A DNA stretch of 64,000 bases, taken from assembly GCA_944363645.1 (NCBI GenBank), contig CALVUR010000002.1, forward strand, positions 168,728-232,727, read 5' to 3'. Positions 54,901 to 61,933 of the stretch are shown piece after piece (position 1 is the first letter of the stretch; each line of letters begins with the position of its first letter). The stretch comes from an uncultured Clostridia bacterium. Its GTDB lineage: Bacteria; Bacillota; Clostridia; Christensenellales; Borkfalkiaceae. Both the position numbers and the translations under genes were made by a program. The notes under the pieces are model-generated. The model worked only from the letters and a program-made list of their open reading frames with translations. It had not been told where the DNA came from and did no database searches.

Positions 54901-57900
54901 GGCACAATCATTGATTACGTAATTACAACACTCGGTCCTATCTCTATCGGCGACATCGTTAGCGATGCAGAATCACTTTCTAACACCGTAGTTATCCCTG
55001 AAGACATGAAGACAAACAACTTCATTTCAGCAGTTTTAGGTGTAGATGTTGAAACTGTTTACGGCATTACTCAAAGCGAAAATGTTGTTACAGCAATCGG
55101 CGAAATCTTCGTTGGCGCAACAGTAGGCGACGTTGTAGAATTGTTCACAACCATTCCTGAACTTGATTATGTTCAAACAGTTTGCGGTATCGACATTGGT
55201 CAAACAATCATCGATCTCGCTAACAACGACACAACAGCACTTGTTGAAACATTAAAGACAGCATTCAGTCAACTTCCACCAGAAGTTCAATACTGCATTA
55301 TCGCAGGTGTTGGCGCAGTTGGCGTAATCTTATACTTTGCAGACAACCCATTGCTTTGTCAAATCGTTGACACAGCACTCGGTGCTGACGCAACATGGGG
55401 CGACGTTCTTGCAAGCGACTTAGGTTACACGTTCGACGGCGTAAATTACATGAACGATATCGGTTACAACAGTTTGTTAGACTTCATCTTAAAAGAAGAC
55501 GTTACTGACACACTCACAACCGGTTACCCACTTCTCGCAAACATTAAAGACCACTTAACAATCGCAAACATTATCACTTCACACGTAAGCCTTGCTGATA
55601 ATATTGCACTTGCTATCGGTATGGAATTCATGCAAACTGAAAAAGGCTTTGCACTCAACAACGAATTCAAGTACTTTACTGATAACTTGTTCAACTTACC
55701 ACTCGGTGCGTTCTTGACAGAAGACAACAAACTTAAAGTACAAACCGAAATCAACTCAATGCTTTACTTGACGTTCAAAGATAACCACATCGGTGACTTC
55801 GTTGCTTACTTCATGAACACTTACAACATCTTGAACACAACGGCAACAAAGGACGGCGGATATCTCTGGAAGGTTGAAGGCGATTATTTACCAAGCGTAA
55901 TTGAAAACGTATTAAACGTTACACTTGGCGGTATCTATAGGGGTCTTGTTGCTCAAGATAAGACTTACTACTACAACAGATTAGTTGAAGTATTTGGCGA
56001 CTTATCCGTTGGCGAACTCGTTTACACAGGCGTTAACGTTGCCGGTGTAGAAGGCGTAATCGTAAGGGATGACGCTCAAGAAAGTGGCTATGCTATCCAA
56101 GGTCAATTTGCTGACTTCTCACCACTTGCTCAACCATTCTTCGCAGTAAACGTAAGGATGATCGTTGAAAACGTTAATAACGGTGAATTCTGGCTCAACC
56201 ACTTCGGTAAGGTTTCTTACGGTGACTTGTTCGCTTACGTTGTAAACAATGTAATCAATAAAGATATCACTATGGTTGATATGAATGGTGATTGGTACGT
56301 ATTCGCACCTTACACACAAGAACTTATTGAAAACGTTGCAAATACAACACTTATCGGCTCATTCAGGACAATCACAAGTGGCAATGTTGACTTAATCGTT
56401 GAAAAGACTTTGGAAACACTCGGCGCAACAACATTTATTGATTTAGTTGCTCCATTCGGCATTACCGAAACACCAAACGTTGCACTCAACAAAGTTCTCG
56501 ATACAGTTATTGCTGAACTCATTCAAATCATCTTCAGCGACAACATCGTTGGCGGTTTACTTGAAGAATTTAGCGATATCACTGTTGGCGATATCATTGG
56601 TATCACACACGAAAACGCATTCGTAAACGCTTCACTTGGCTTCTCTGTTGGTCACGTTGTAAGACTCGTTGAAGACTTCCGTGAAAGGATCATCTGCGAC
56701 GTATTCGGCGACGTATATCTCGGCGTAACACTTGAAGACGTTATCACATTATTCGCACCTACATTCGTAGCGCAAAAGGTTGGCACACAAGAATTGATTC
56801 AACTTGACATCGGTCAGTTGTTAAAATGCCCATTGGCAGGTGATTACACTTACTTCTTGAACTTCTTGAAGCACGTTTATAAATCATCAACAACAAGGAC
56901 TCAAGTTATCGTTTCATTCTTAGGTGTTGGCGGCAGCACAGTACTTTACCTTATCAACAACGAACTCGTATGCTACATCTCTGACGAAATTCTCGGTAAG
57001 GGTGCTAAGTTCTCAAGAATTTACGAAATGTTAGGCTATCAATACAACGTTGAAGATGGTTCTTACACCTTAAACGGCATTAGAAACCCATTAGTTGACG
57101 CTGTATTCGAAAAGGAAATCACTACCGTTTTGGCAGATGGTTACCCAATTATCGAAACATTCAAACCATACATTACATTAGGTAATATTCTTTACGGTCA
57201 CTCTGGCTTCGTTTACTACTTTGAACAGATGGGCTTAAAGATCAGTCAAGATGAAGAAGGCGACTTCGTATTACCTGGTTACCTTAAGAACATTTCAAAG
57301 ACATTGTTAAATGTTTCATTAGATAAGTTCTTAACAGCAGATAACAAGTTCTTGGCAGGTGCTGACTTAATTAACGCTTTACTCGACGTATTTGGCAACA
57401 ACTATGTCGGCGACGTTTTAGCACTCCCACTTGCTAACGCTAAATTAGGTCTTAACATCTACTACGACACATACATTAACGAATGGGTTGCTATTGGTAG
57501 CCTTGGTGATATGTGGACAGGTCTTATGAACATAACCGTTAAAGACTTTGTTACAGACATCCAAAACAAGGCTTACGTTGATCTCTTAATCAAAGCGTTC
57601 GGCCCAACAACTATCGGCGAACTCATTAAACTCCTCAACCCATCATTCACTGCAACCGGCATGTTAGGTAAGTTTGTTGAATTACCAGTAAGCGGTGTAC
57701 TTAAAGTATTCGCTGGTCAAGAATCAATCTACACCTACGTTGGCGATTGGACACTTGAAGAAATTATCGGTGCAAGTTTACCAGATAATATCAACAAGAA
57801 TGCTGAATTCACTAAGACATTCCTTGCAATGACTCTTAACGAACTCTCAGAATTAAAGACCAACGCTACCGCTCAACTTATGGCTAAGTTCGGCAACTTC

Positions 57901-58749
57901 ACGTTCGCTGAATTACTTGCAGTATTCGGTTATGCTGGCAGTGCAACAGACCCAATCGTAACTTCTATCTTAGAACTCAAGATTAACATCTTCGAAAGAG
58001 GCATCGATGCTGGTTTAGATCAAATCACGAACACCATCAAAGATAAACAAATCGGTTTACTTCTCGGTTACACCAAAGAAGCCGACGGTACTTGGACAAA
58101 AGATGGCGCTATCGTTGAAGGCGCAATGGCTAAGATCGCTGATTCTACAATCAACGAACTCTCGAGCGATACTCAATTTATCAACAACTTAACCCTTGGC
58201 GAAGTTATCGTTAACGCTGACGAACACGCAGTCTTGAAACACTTTAAAGATACTAAGATTGAAGATATCGGTATCGCAATCAACGACATCTACTTCGGTG
58301 TTCTTATGGGCTACACCAAAGATGCAGACGGCAACTGGATTGGTCAAGACGGCGTACAAATCACCGATCCATTCACAATCCTTATCGCTAATAAGCAGAT
58401 TAAACAAGTTGCTCAAGACAATTTCGTTGAAACATTACAAAATGAACTCACTGTTGGCGTAATCTTCCCAGCAATGACCGGTGAAACAAATACCGATCCA
58501 TTGTATGCAATACTTGATCCAAATTGTAAAGTTCACGAGTTAGATACTTACCTTAAAGGAAAATTACCTGAAATCAAAGTAAGGCAAGCAATCAATCTCG
58601 GTCTCTTCGGTACATACTTCACCGAAAATGCTACTGCAGAAGATACATTAGAACAAGCACTTGGTGTTGACTTTGATTCTGATTCAATCAGTGAGTTTAT
58701 GGGAGCAGTATTAGACAAAGTAGTTGGCAGCGTAACAACCACACCTTAA
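48958..58749 (+). CDS. Giant envelope-targeted repeat protein, family unknown
   Basis: A single uninterrupted 3263-codon frame with GGAGAG before the ATG. Residues 1-7 are basic (MGNILRR) and 8-33 form one hydrophobic helix ending AYYAYK, a signal anchor or uncleaved signal. The remainder consists of degenerate units whose hallmark is a segment like FGDITIGDIV, with two hydrophobic positions before Gly-Asp and a helix after. Good examples start near residues 294, 599, 671, 876, 1039, 1179, 1455, 1559, 1661, 1766, 1992, 2346, 2416, 2538 and 2881; I count about 35. Between them lie helical segments such as NAFMDATLDF and KLLDTTI. A block of about 538 residues is duplicated (2110 and 2648). The C-terminus (DKVVGSVTTTP) has no sortase motif or anchor. 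I recognise no family. It is probably a long solenoid on the cell surface. Confidence 0.85.
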   Translation: MGNILRRVTAFLLGIVFTITALVGGVVGGAYYAYKNISPIEDIIAPNDKDTEDALGDLYGASIEELVDLIFNAMDSDKNGEYTFDRLAKEYGLDLAKLLEKMGVDMSKVDTSSGDWKALEGVSLLSVFSDPMKMLDSIKLKALYVLVPGLTGHPISDFLAPEAQSALGEYTITDLISADEATGELGIVKAIKGLKIGSFLPEIFDSTYDVSTHEYKYTVKEDGAFKDLKFLEIIASVPLQGVFNIIEGGDVMTELLEGEFKPVTTMPVADILDMFAAVAGEEVAGVISQYTQVFGDVSVADLFEKDENGNYTFAYENLLSGLELGYLAGLTKVDDKWVDKDGNEATGLLGFVAGISIGDILENKGDVVGMINAAAGDLSLLTIYETIFEPDEDGRYPIIIERLGSIKVSDILGDGQENIIDNLKLSLKIALEGTTLRDAVYSFVDETVQEQLESIVIVDALLDIRIDEFIRDEYTPQAIIKIFNDAIGHLTIGEISGVTPTNEALALLMDYRIGQILDGIIAILDGDKSPTEIVDSFIGQYTVGEVFGALTGYEYSEAEDNWVKDGYHIAKGLVPLMKMPISYFVSIFDKEFDFDIMSVVGDIQIADVVYTVLQVCGIHNILEETTVNDKITYTVGGDFKDLGPLSEVVLMLTVNDFVNHATDGQFWLDHVGKVSIGDLVAYVVNQLLNFNVKLVYNNGNWEADSEYLADVITNVSNTTIGGIVRVLKTGDMELIKQKVFNKLGDTNIGDILYTAFEITGLKGIISVATTESGYQMTTEYQDLNNLTQPIFALSIVDIVENATNVDWWFEKLGGIRLGDPFVYFINKYAPDMSVTVDEAGDWVVNGTMGAVLTDLFNITVSELRDPDVVQFIKDTFGHIKIGDIVGSFVPEDMKANKFMAAVLDITVLDIINTAQSQTIADLVYNLQEMFLGVTVRDVAELFGLKGFDYGVFNRIFGTELEFLIGLIGTKDIVGDLIYEYGELSVGEIFETVVILSGGQQLLDQIYAIEDIQPLLDKVLSITLKEVLENLNAEYWIQRFGKISFGDLLAYFINSTDEIAITLVYSNGTWGVASEYVPAFLQNAFNTTLGGVYNVLSSGDPEYIKAKIIENVGTLTIGELAHAGLGICGVTGVILVGADGTYELAEQYAELNDLAEKVFDIKVVDIVENYNNVDFWIGIFGETTVGDAIDIALPEEMEVNPFLLAVRNISVNNVVGLVRAETLPDLVYQLQDIFEGVNVQHILDLVGAPQVTNNALLKLVDTELAFFIGLISSPDILGEIVYEFGDISLYDAVAQYIEEFIPVDNTFIYSTLSFNVADVIAFITAKSSQEVLDIIYNKYQDVLIADFVELFTPVPVGQPYDTVYEIYLVDLIKAIVEGRMVEFLKDRFATTTLGDIAYIINGTAGMTAIVQASTDTGYALDAKYEELENLAQVIFGIGVIELVDNIDNPDWYLGKFGTTTVGDVVDIFLSEEVEANNFVAAVRSIDGRYIYDFTLIETRNGLIAHLQDVFDENVLVQDIFSLFGLGDFGNKALAKVLDTPLWFLLELVVTQDMPSMIHAEFGDITIGDAVADYIPVTGNAFLDATYTFGVDHVFRMLATSTAAEALQVVQEVYADVTFADALALAGVSTGYNDALDKLLDTTIPNFIGLFLAEDNLTAVRNEFGDITLGDAIGTVLPADIATNAFMDATLDFSVETVFAMALATNQTEIADALESIYLGIKFGDLVSLFFPGAAPTETVQTIFDVELIDLLRAIIENNLFTFLYETFGDERIGDIVFSASQTYNILGYTISYVDNQWLATVEGDKLDTLLTNILNTRLGTIYDDIENQEQLKQDLIDLVGDTTVREFGELVYVNELGIGVVDKVYNVALSSVIKAAFNGTFLYLIRDFACSITIYDVVGFLLNEQLQNNAFIKASLSISTNTVLDIIEAGSAQAILNTFADLYVGVIFGDIASIFGVTEAPLNVLTPIFAGKLDGLLRAIADGTIIDYVITTLGPISIGDIVSDAESLSNTVVIPEDMKTNNFISAVLGVDVETVYGITQSENVVTAIGEIFVGATVGDVVELFTTIPELDYVQTVCGIDIGQTIIDLANNDTTALVETLKTAFSQLPPEVQYCIIAGVGAVGVILYFADNPLLCQIVDTALGADATWGDVLASDLGYTFDGVNYMNDIGYNSLLDFILKEDVTDTLTTGYPLLANIKDHLTIANIITSHVSLADNIALAIGMEFMQTEKGFALNNEFKYFTDNLFNLPLGAFLTEDNKLKVQTEINSMLYLTFKDNHIGDFVAYFMNTYNILNTTATKDGGYLWKVEGDYLPSVIENVLNVTLGGIYRGLVAQDKTYYYNRLVEVFGDLSVGELVYTGVNVAGVEGVIVRDDAQESGYAIQGQFADFSPLAQPFFAVNVRMIVENVNNGEFWLNHFGKVSYGDLFAYVVNNVINKDITMVDMNGDWYVFAPYTQELIENVANTTLIGSFRTITSGNVDLIVEKTLETLGATTFIDLVAPFGITETPNVALNKVLDTVIAELIQIIFSDNIVGGLLEEFSDITVGDIIGITHENAFVNASLGFSVGHVVRLVEDFRERIICDVFGDVYLGVTLEDVITLFAPTFVAQKVGTQELIQLDIGQLLKCPLAGDYTYFLNFLKHVYKSSTTRTQVIVSFLGVGGSTVLYLINNELVCYISDEILGKGAKFSRIYEMLGYQYNVEDGSYTLNGIRNPLVDAVFEKEITTVLADGYPIIETFKPYITLGNILYGHSGFVYYFEQMGLKISQDEEGDFVLPGYLKNISKTLLNVSLDKFLTADNKFLAGADLINALLDVFGNNYVGDVLALPLANAKLGLNIYYDTYINEWVAIGSLGDMWTGLMNITVKDFVTDIQNKAYVDLLIKAFGPTTIGELIKLLNPSFTATGMLGKFVELPVSGVLKVFAGQESIYTYVGDWTLEEIIGASLPDNINKNAEFTKTFLAMTLNELSELKTNATAQLMAKFGNFTFAELLAVFGYAGSATDPIVTSILELKINIFERGIDAGLDQITNTIKDKQIGLLLGYTKEADGTWTKDGAIVEGAMAKIADSTINELSSDTQFINNLTLGEVIVNADEHAVLKHFKDTKIEDIGIAINDIYFGVLMGYTKDADGNWIGQDGVQITDPFTILIANKQIKQVAQDNFVETLQNELTVGVIFPAMTGETNTDPLYAILDPNCKVHELDTYLKGKLPEIKVRQAINLGLFGTYFTENATAEDTLEQALGVDFDSDSISEFMGAVLDKVVGSVTTTP

Positions 58750-58781
58750 TCACAATAAATTAAAAAGTGGTTAAAAAATAA

Positions 58782-58810
58782 TTGACAAACAAAATTACAT
58801 TTGCTAAAAT
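58782..58810 (+). promoter_or_regulatory. Promoter for rpsF-ssb-rpsR
   Basis: TTGACA, 17-base spacer, TAAAAT (58805-58810), only 33 bases after the giant gene stop. Confidence 0.85.
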
Positions 58811-58812
58811 AT

Positions 58813-58916
58813 CTTGGCTTAAGGGGAAACCTTTAAGCTAAGATATACCAAGCAATTTTTGGCGGAAACTTTCCGCAAAACCTTGCCTATGGGTAATAGG
58901 CCGAATAAGTCCAGGA
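58813..58916 (+). ncRNA. Structured rpsF leader, possible S6:S18 autoregulatory RNA
   Basis: The leader can form a stem ATCTT-GGCTTAA...TTTAAGC-TAAGAT (58812-58845), a small stem TGGCGGAAA-CTTTCCGC (58859-58875) and CCTAT-GGGTA-ATAGG followed by CCGAATAAG (58887-58909) just before the ribosome site. Leaders of rpsF operons in many bacteria bind the S6:S18 complex through a hairpin with a conserved CCG element. This one fits in place and general shape; I have not checked it against a model. Confidence 0.5.
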
Positions 58917-58928
58917 GGTAAATTTATC

Positions 58929-59216
58929 ATGAACAAGTACGAAATGCTTTACATTTTAAACACCGAAGCAACTGATGAAGTTAAAGAATCTATCATCGCA
59001 AGATTCGAAACATTAGTTAAAGAAAACGGTGGCGAAGTTGAATCCATTGATAAATGGGGCGTAAGAAAACTTGCTTACGCAATCAACTACAAACAAGAAG
59101 GCTATTACGTTCTTATGACGTTCGCTTGCGATCCTTCCTTAATTAAGGAACTCGACCGTGTTGCAGGCATCAACGAAAACGTTTTAAGAAGACTTATAAC
59201 AAAACGTAACGCATAG
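58929..59216 (+). CDS. rpsF: 30S ribosomal protein S6
   Basis: S6, which binds 16S rRNA together with S18. The opening KYEMLYILNTEATDE and the block WGVRKLAYAINYKQEGYYVLM are typical, and LDRVAGINENVLRRLITK closes it. At 95 residues it is normal. AGGAGG lies upstream of the ATG. It heads the rpsF-ssb-rpsR operon. Confidence 0.97.
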   Translation: MNKYEMLYILNTEATDEVKESIIARFETLVKENGGEVESIDKWGVRKLAYAINYKQEGYYVLMTFACDPSLIKELDRVAGINENVLRRLITKRNA

Positions 59217-59235
59217 TTAAAGTTAGGAGAATTTT

Positions 59236-59643
59236 ATGAACAAGGTATATCTTATTGGTAATTTGACCAGAGACCCCGAGCTTGCTGAAACCACAAGCGG
59301 CATTAAAGTTTGTCGTTTCGCAATCGCAGTTAATAGAACTTATGCAGGTAGCGACGGCAACCGCGAAACAGATTTCTTCAATATCACCGTTTGGCGTACA
59401 CAAGCTGAAAATTGTGGCAGATACCTCAAAAAAGGTAGCAAGGTCGCAATCGTTGGGAGCCTTCAAAACCGTTCTTACGAAGATAAAGAAGGCGTTAAAC
59501 GTAACGTTACCGATATCATCGCAAGTGAAGTTGAGTTCTTGGCATCACGCTCTGCTTCAGATGGTCAAGTTGAAGAAATTCCACAAGCAAGAAAGGAAAG
59601 ACCAAAACTTGAACCAGTTTCTGATGACGATTTACCGTTCTAA
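59236..59643 (+). CDS. ssb: Single-stranded DNA-binding protein
   Basis: SSB with one OB fold (about 1-105), opening MNKVYLIGNLTRDPELAETT and including FFNITVWRTQAENCGRYLKKGSKV. The acidic C-terminal tail DDDLPF, which recruits replication and repair partners, is intact. It begins 19 bases after rpsF with GGAGAA, in the classical order between S6 and S18. Confidence 0.97.
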   Translation: MNKVYLIGNLTRDPELAETTSGIKVCRFAIAVNRTYAGSDGNRETDFFNITVWRTQAENCGRYLKKGSKVAIVGSLQNRSYEDKEGVKRNVTDIIASEVEFLASRSASDGQVEEIPQARKERPKLEPVSDDDLPF

Positions 59644-59743
59644 TTAAAAGTGGTGCTAACTGAAATTCTTTGTTGCCATAAATATTTTTACGGCGACAGG
59701 TTTTTCGCGCTATTAAATCGTTTTTTCAAGGAGATTATATATT

Positions 59744-59986
59744 ATGGAAGAAAAAGCTAAAAAGCCCGCAAGAAGACCAGGCAGAAAAAAAGTCTGCGCT
59801 TTCTGTGTGGAAAAGGCTGAATTTATCGATTACAAAGATTCTGCTAAACTTAGAAAATACGTTACTGAAAAAGGTAAAATCCTTCCACGTCGTATGACAG
59901 GCGTTTGTGCAAAACACCAAAGAGAGCTTTCTGAAGCAATCAAAAAAGCAAGAATCGTTGCATTACTTCCTTTCAAAGGTGAGTAA
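59744..59986 (+). CDS. rpsR: 30S ribosomal protein S18, Zn-ribbon type
   Basis: S18, S6's partner on the 30S platform. The 80-residue protein has the basic N-terminal tail, then KVCAFC (Cys18, Cys21) and [24 protein letters not shown] with Cys55 and His58. That Cys-x2-Cys...Cys-x2-His set suggests the zinc-binding (C+) form, which many bacteria replace by a zinc-free paralogue under zinc limitation. AAGGAG precedes the ATG. Confidence 0.97.
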   Translation: MEEKAKKPARRPGRKKVCAFCVEKAEFIDYKDSAKLRKYVTEKGKILPRRMTGVCAKHQRELSEAIKKARIVALLPFKGE

Positions 59987-59996
59987 TTTTCAAAAT

Positions 59997-60038
59997 AAAA
60001 AAACCCGAAACGCATCTTTGCGCTTTGGGTTTTTTTGT
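59997..60038 (+). terminator. Terminator after rpsR
   Basis: AAAACCCGAAACGCA / TGCGCTTTGGGTTTT followed by T. Confidence 0.92.
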
Positions 60039-60063
60039 TACCTTAAATTTTCCAAAAAGTGCC

Positions 60064-60085
60064 GATAACGGGCGTATAGCCCCAC
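60064..60085 (-). repeat. Palindromic repeat A copy, one change
   Basis: GATAACGGGCGTATAGCCCC then AC and TTTTTT. AAAAAGTG before it pairs with CACTTTTT after it, giving the usual outer stem. Confidence 0.88.
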
Positions 60086-60196
60086 TTTTTTACATTTTTT
60101 CACCATAATTTATGCATTAAAAAAGGCACAAATAAGAAAAAAGACGGCTTAAAAAACCGTCTTTTTCTTTTACTGTAACTTAAACCACTACCGCAA

Positions 60197-60568
60197 TCTG
60201 GTGCACCCGACAGGAGTTGTCTTTTTGCAAATAGGCAAAAAGTAAACGAAGCGTAAGCGGAGTGCTACGTCATTTCGTTTTAATGTCCTTGTACAAAAAA
60301 GGTAGTGGTAAAAAATGTAAAAGAAAAACTGTCCCAAAAGACAGTCTTTTTCTTTTACCAATAATAATACCACTACCGTAATATGGTACACCCGACAGGA
60401 GTTGTCTTTTTGCAAATAGGCAAAAAGTAAACGAAGCGTAAGCGGAGTGCTACGTCATTTCGTTATAATGTCCTTGTACAAAAAAGGTAGTGGTAAAAAA
60501 TGTAAAAGAAAAACTGTCCCAAAAGACAGTCTTTTTCTTTTACCATAAAAAATACCACTACCGTAAAA
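60197..60568 (-). repeat. Two 185-bp tandem copies of the tRNA-Arg 3' end and terminator
   Basis: The tRNA 3' segment complement (GGTACACCCGACAGGAGTTG) occurs at the tRNA itself and again exactly 185 and 370 bases to the left (at 60387 and 60202; the outer copy has GTGCACCC). Each unit also contains the stem GTAAAAGAAAAACTGTC / GACAGTCTTTTTCTTTTAC and a 90-bp stretch, CAAATAGGCAAAAAGTAAAC onwards. The two units are nearly identical, so the duplication is recent or maintained. Confidence 0.92.
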
Positions 60569-60643
60569 TGGTACACCCGACAGGAGTTGAACCTGCGCAC
60601 TCGCCTCCGGAGGGCGACGCTCTATCCACTGAGCTACGGGTGC
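60569..60643 (-). tRNA. tRNA-Arg (anticodon CCG)
   Basis: Read on the minus strand: acceptor GCACCCG / CGGGTGT, D arm GCTC...GAGC, anticodon stem TCGCC / GGCGA with loop CTCCGGA (anticodon CCG), T stem GCAGG / CCTGT with loop TTCAACT, discriminator A and encoded CCA. Its downstream flank is tandemly duplicated. Confidence 0.95.
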
Positions 60644-60751
60644 ATAAAAATATATTGATATTGTACCACTAATAACAAAATATGTCAACTTACATAAAAT
60701 GTAAATGTACGCAAAAAAGGCGATAAAGGGGTGAAAAGGGGTAAAATAATA

Positions 60752-60780
60752 TTGACAAAGAATTTACAAAAAGTTACAAT
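60752..60780 (+). promoter_or_regulatory. Promoter for mnmA
   Basis: TTGACA, 17-base spacer, TACAAT (60775-60780). Confidence 0.82.
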
Positions 60781-60802
60781 AAAAAAAAACGGACGTAAAT
60801 AA

Positions 60803-61846
60803 ATGAAAGTATTACTTGGCATGAGCGGTGGTGTAGACAGTTCTGTCGCTGCTTATTTACTTAAAAAAAGCGGGTACGATGTTGTTGGATTACACTTCAC
60901 AATTACCGATAAAAAAGCCAACTTACAAGACCTTGATTCAGTGTGCAAAAAACTCGACATACCCTACCACGTGGTCGATTTTTCGCAGATTTTCAGTCAA
61001 TTTGTCTTTGATCCTTTTATTAAAGAATACCAAAGCGGAAAAACCCCAAACATATGCGTTGCGTGCAACAAGTTTATAAAGTTTGGCGCCCTTTTAGATA
61101 TGGCAGATAAACTTGGTTGCGACCTTATTGCAACGGGGCATTATTGCAAAGTAAAAATTGACGGCGACAAGGTTTATCTATTAAAGGCAAAGGATCAATC
61201 TAAAGACCAAACTTATTTTTTAAACAATGTCCCTAAAGAAAGTTTAAAACGCACGCTTTTTCCGCTTGCCGATTACACAAAAGAACAGATTCGTGAAATT
61301 GCAAAACAAATGGATATCCCCACGGCAGAAAAAAAGGATAGTTCTGATGTGTGCTTAGCCGAAGGCAGAAAGTTTAGCGATTTTATAAACGAACATATTA
61401 CCGCCACACCCGGTCCAATCATCACCACTAATGGTGAAAGGGTGGGCACACACAAGGGCTTACACTTATACACTTTAGGTCAGCGCAAAGGTTTAGATTT
61501 GGGCGGTAAAAGTGGCGAAGACGGCCGTTGGTTCGTGGTCGGTAAAGATGGCAAAACAAACACCCTTTACGTTTCACACGGCAATCAAGACCTTTTGCAC
61601 ATAAACACTTTTTATGTAAACGAACTTAATTTTATTTTAGAACCGCCTGAAAATGTCTTTACTTGCACGGTAAAAACAAGGTATCGCACAACCGAAAAAG
61701 ATTGCACCGTATCCATTGAAAAGGGCGTTGCAACCGTTACTTTGTTAGAAAGTGAGCGTGCCGTTACCGAAGGTCAATACGCCGTATTTTATAGCGGTGA
61801 TTACTGTTTGGGCGGTGGCAAAATCATGGGTGTAAAAAAGAACTGA
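60803..61846 (+). CDS. mnmA: tRNA-specific 2-thiouridylase MnmA
   Basis: Installs 2-thiouridine at wobble U34 of Lys, Glu and Gln tRNAs. The PP-loop LLGMSGGVDSSVAA (about 4-17) binds ATP; the first catalytic Cys lies in NICVACNKFIKFG (about 82-94) and the second in SSDVCLAEGRKFSDF (about 176-190). The TGHYCKV and QSKDQTYFLNNV blocks are typical. At 347 residues it is normal. No clear Shine-Dalgarno precedes the ATG, but an A-rich leader does. A cysteine desulfurase is not nearby. Confidence 0.96.
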   Translation: MKVLLGMSGGVDSSVAAYLLKKSGYDVVGLHFTITDKKANLQDLDSVCKKLDIPYHVVDFSQIFSQFVFDPFIKEYQSGKTPNICVACNKFIKFGALLDMADKLGCDLIATGHYCKVKIDGDKVYLLKAKDQSKDQTYFLNNVPKESLKRTLFPLADYTKEQIREIAKQMDIPTAEKKDSSDVCLAEGRKFSDFINEHITATPGPIITTNGERVGTHKGLHLYTLGQRKGLDLGGKSGEDGRWFVVGKDGKTNTLYVSHGNQDLLHINTFYVNELNFILEPPENVFTCTVKTRYRTTEKDCTVSIEKGVATVTLLESERAVTEGQYAVFYSGDYCLGGGKIMGVKKN

Positions 61847-61852
61847 AAACTA

Positions 61853-61890
61853 TAAAAGTGGGGCTATAAGCCCGTTATCACCACTTTTTT
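61853..61890. terminator. Terminator after mnmA with repeat A copy
   Basis: AAAAGTGG / CCACTTTTTT outer stem encloses GGGCTATAAGCCCGTTAT (61861-61878). A clean example of the shared design. Confidence 0.92.
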
Positions 61891-61933
61891 AATACAATTT
61901 AAAAACAAAAATATAATTAAAAGGATTAGATTT

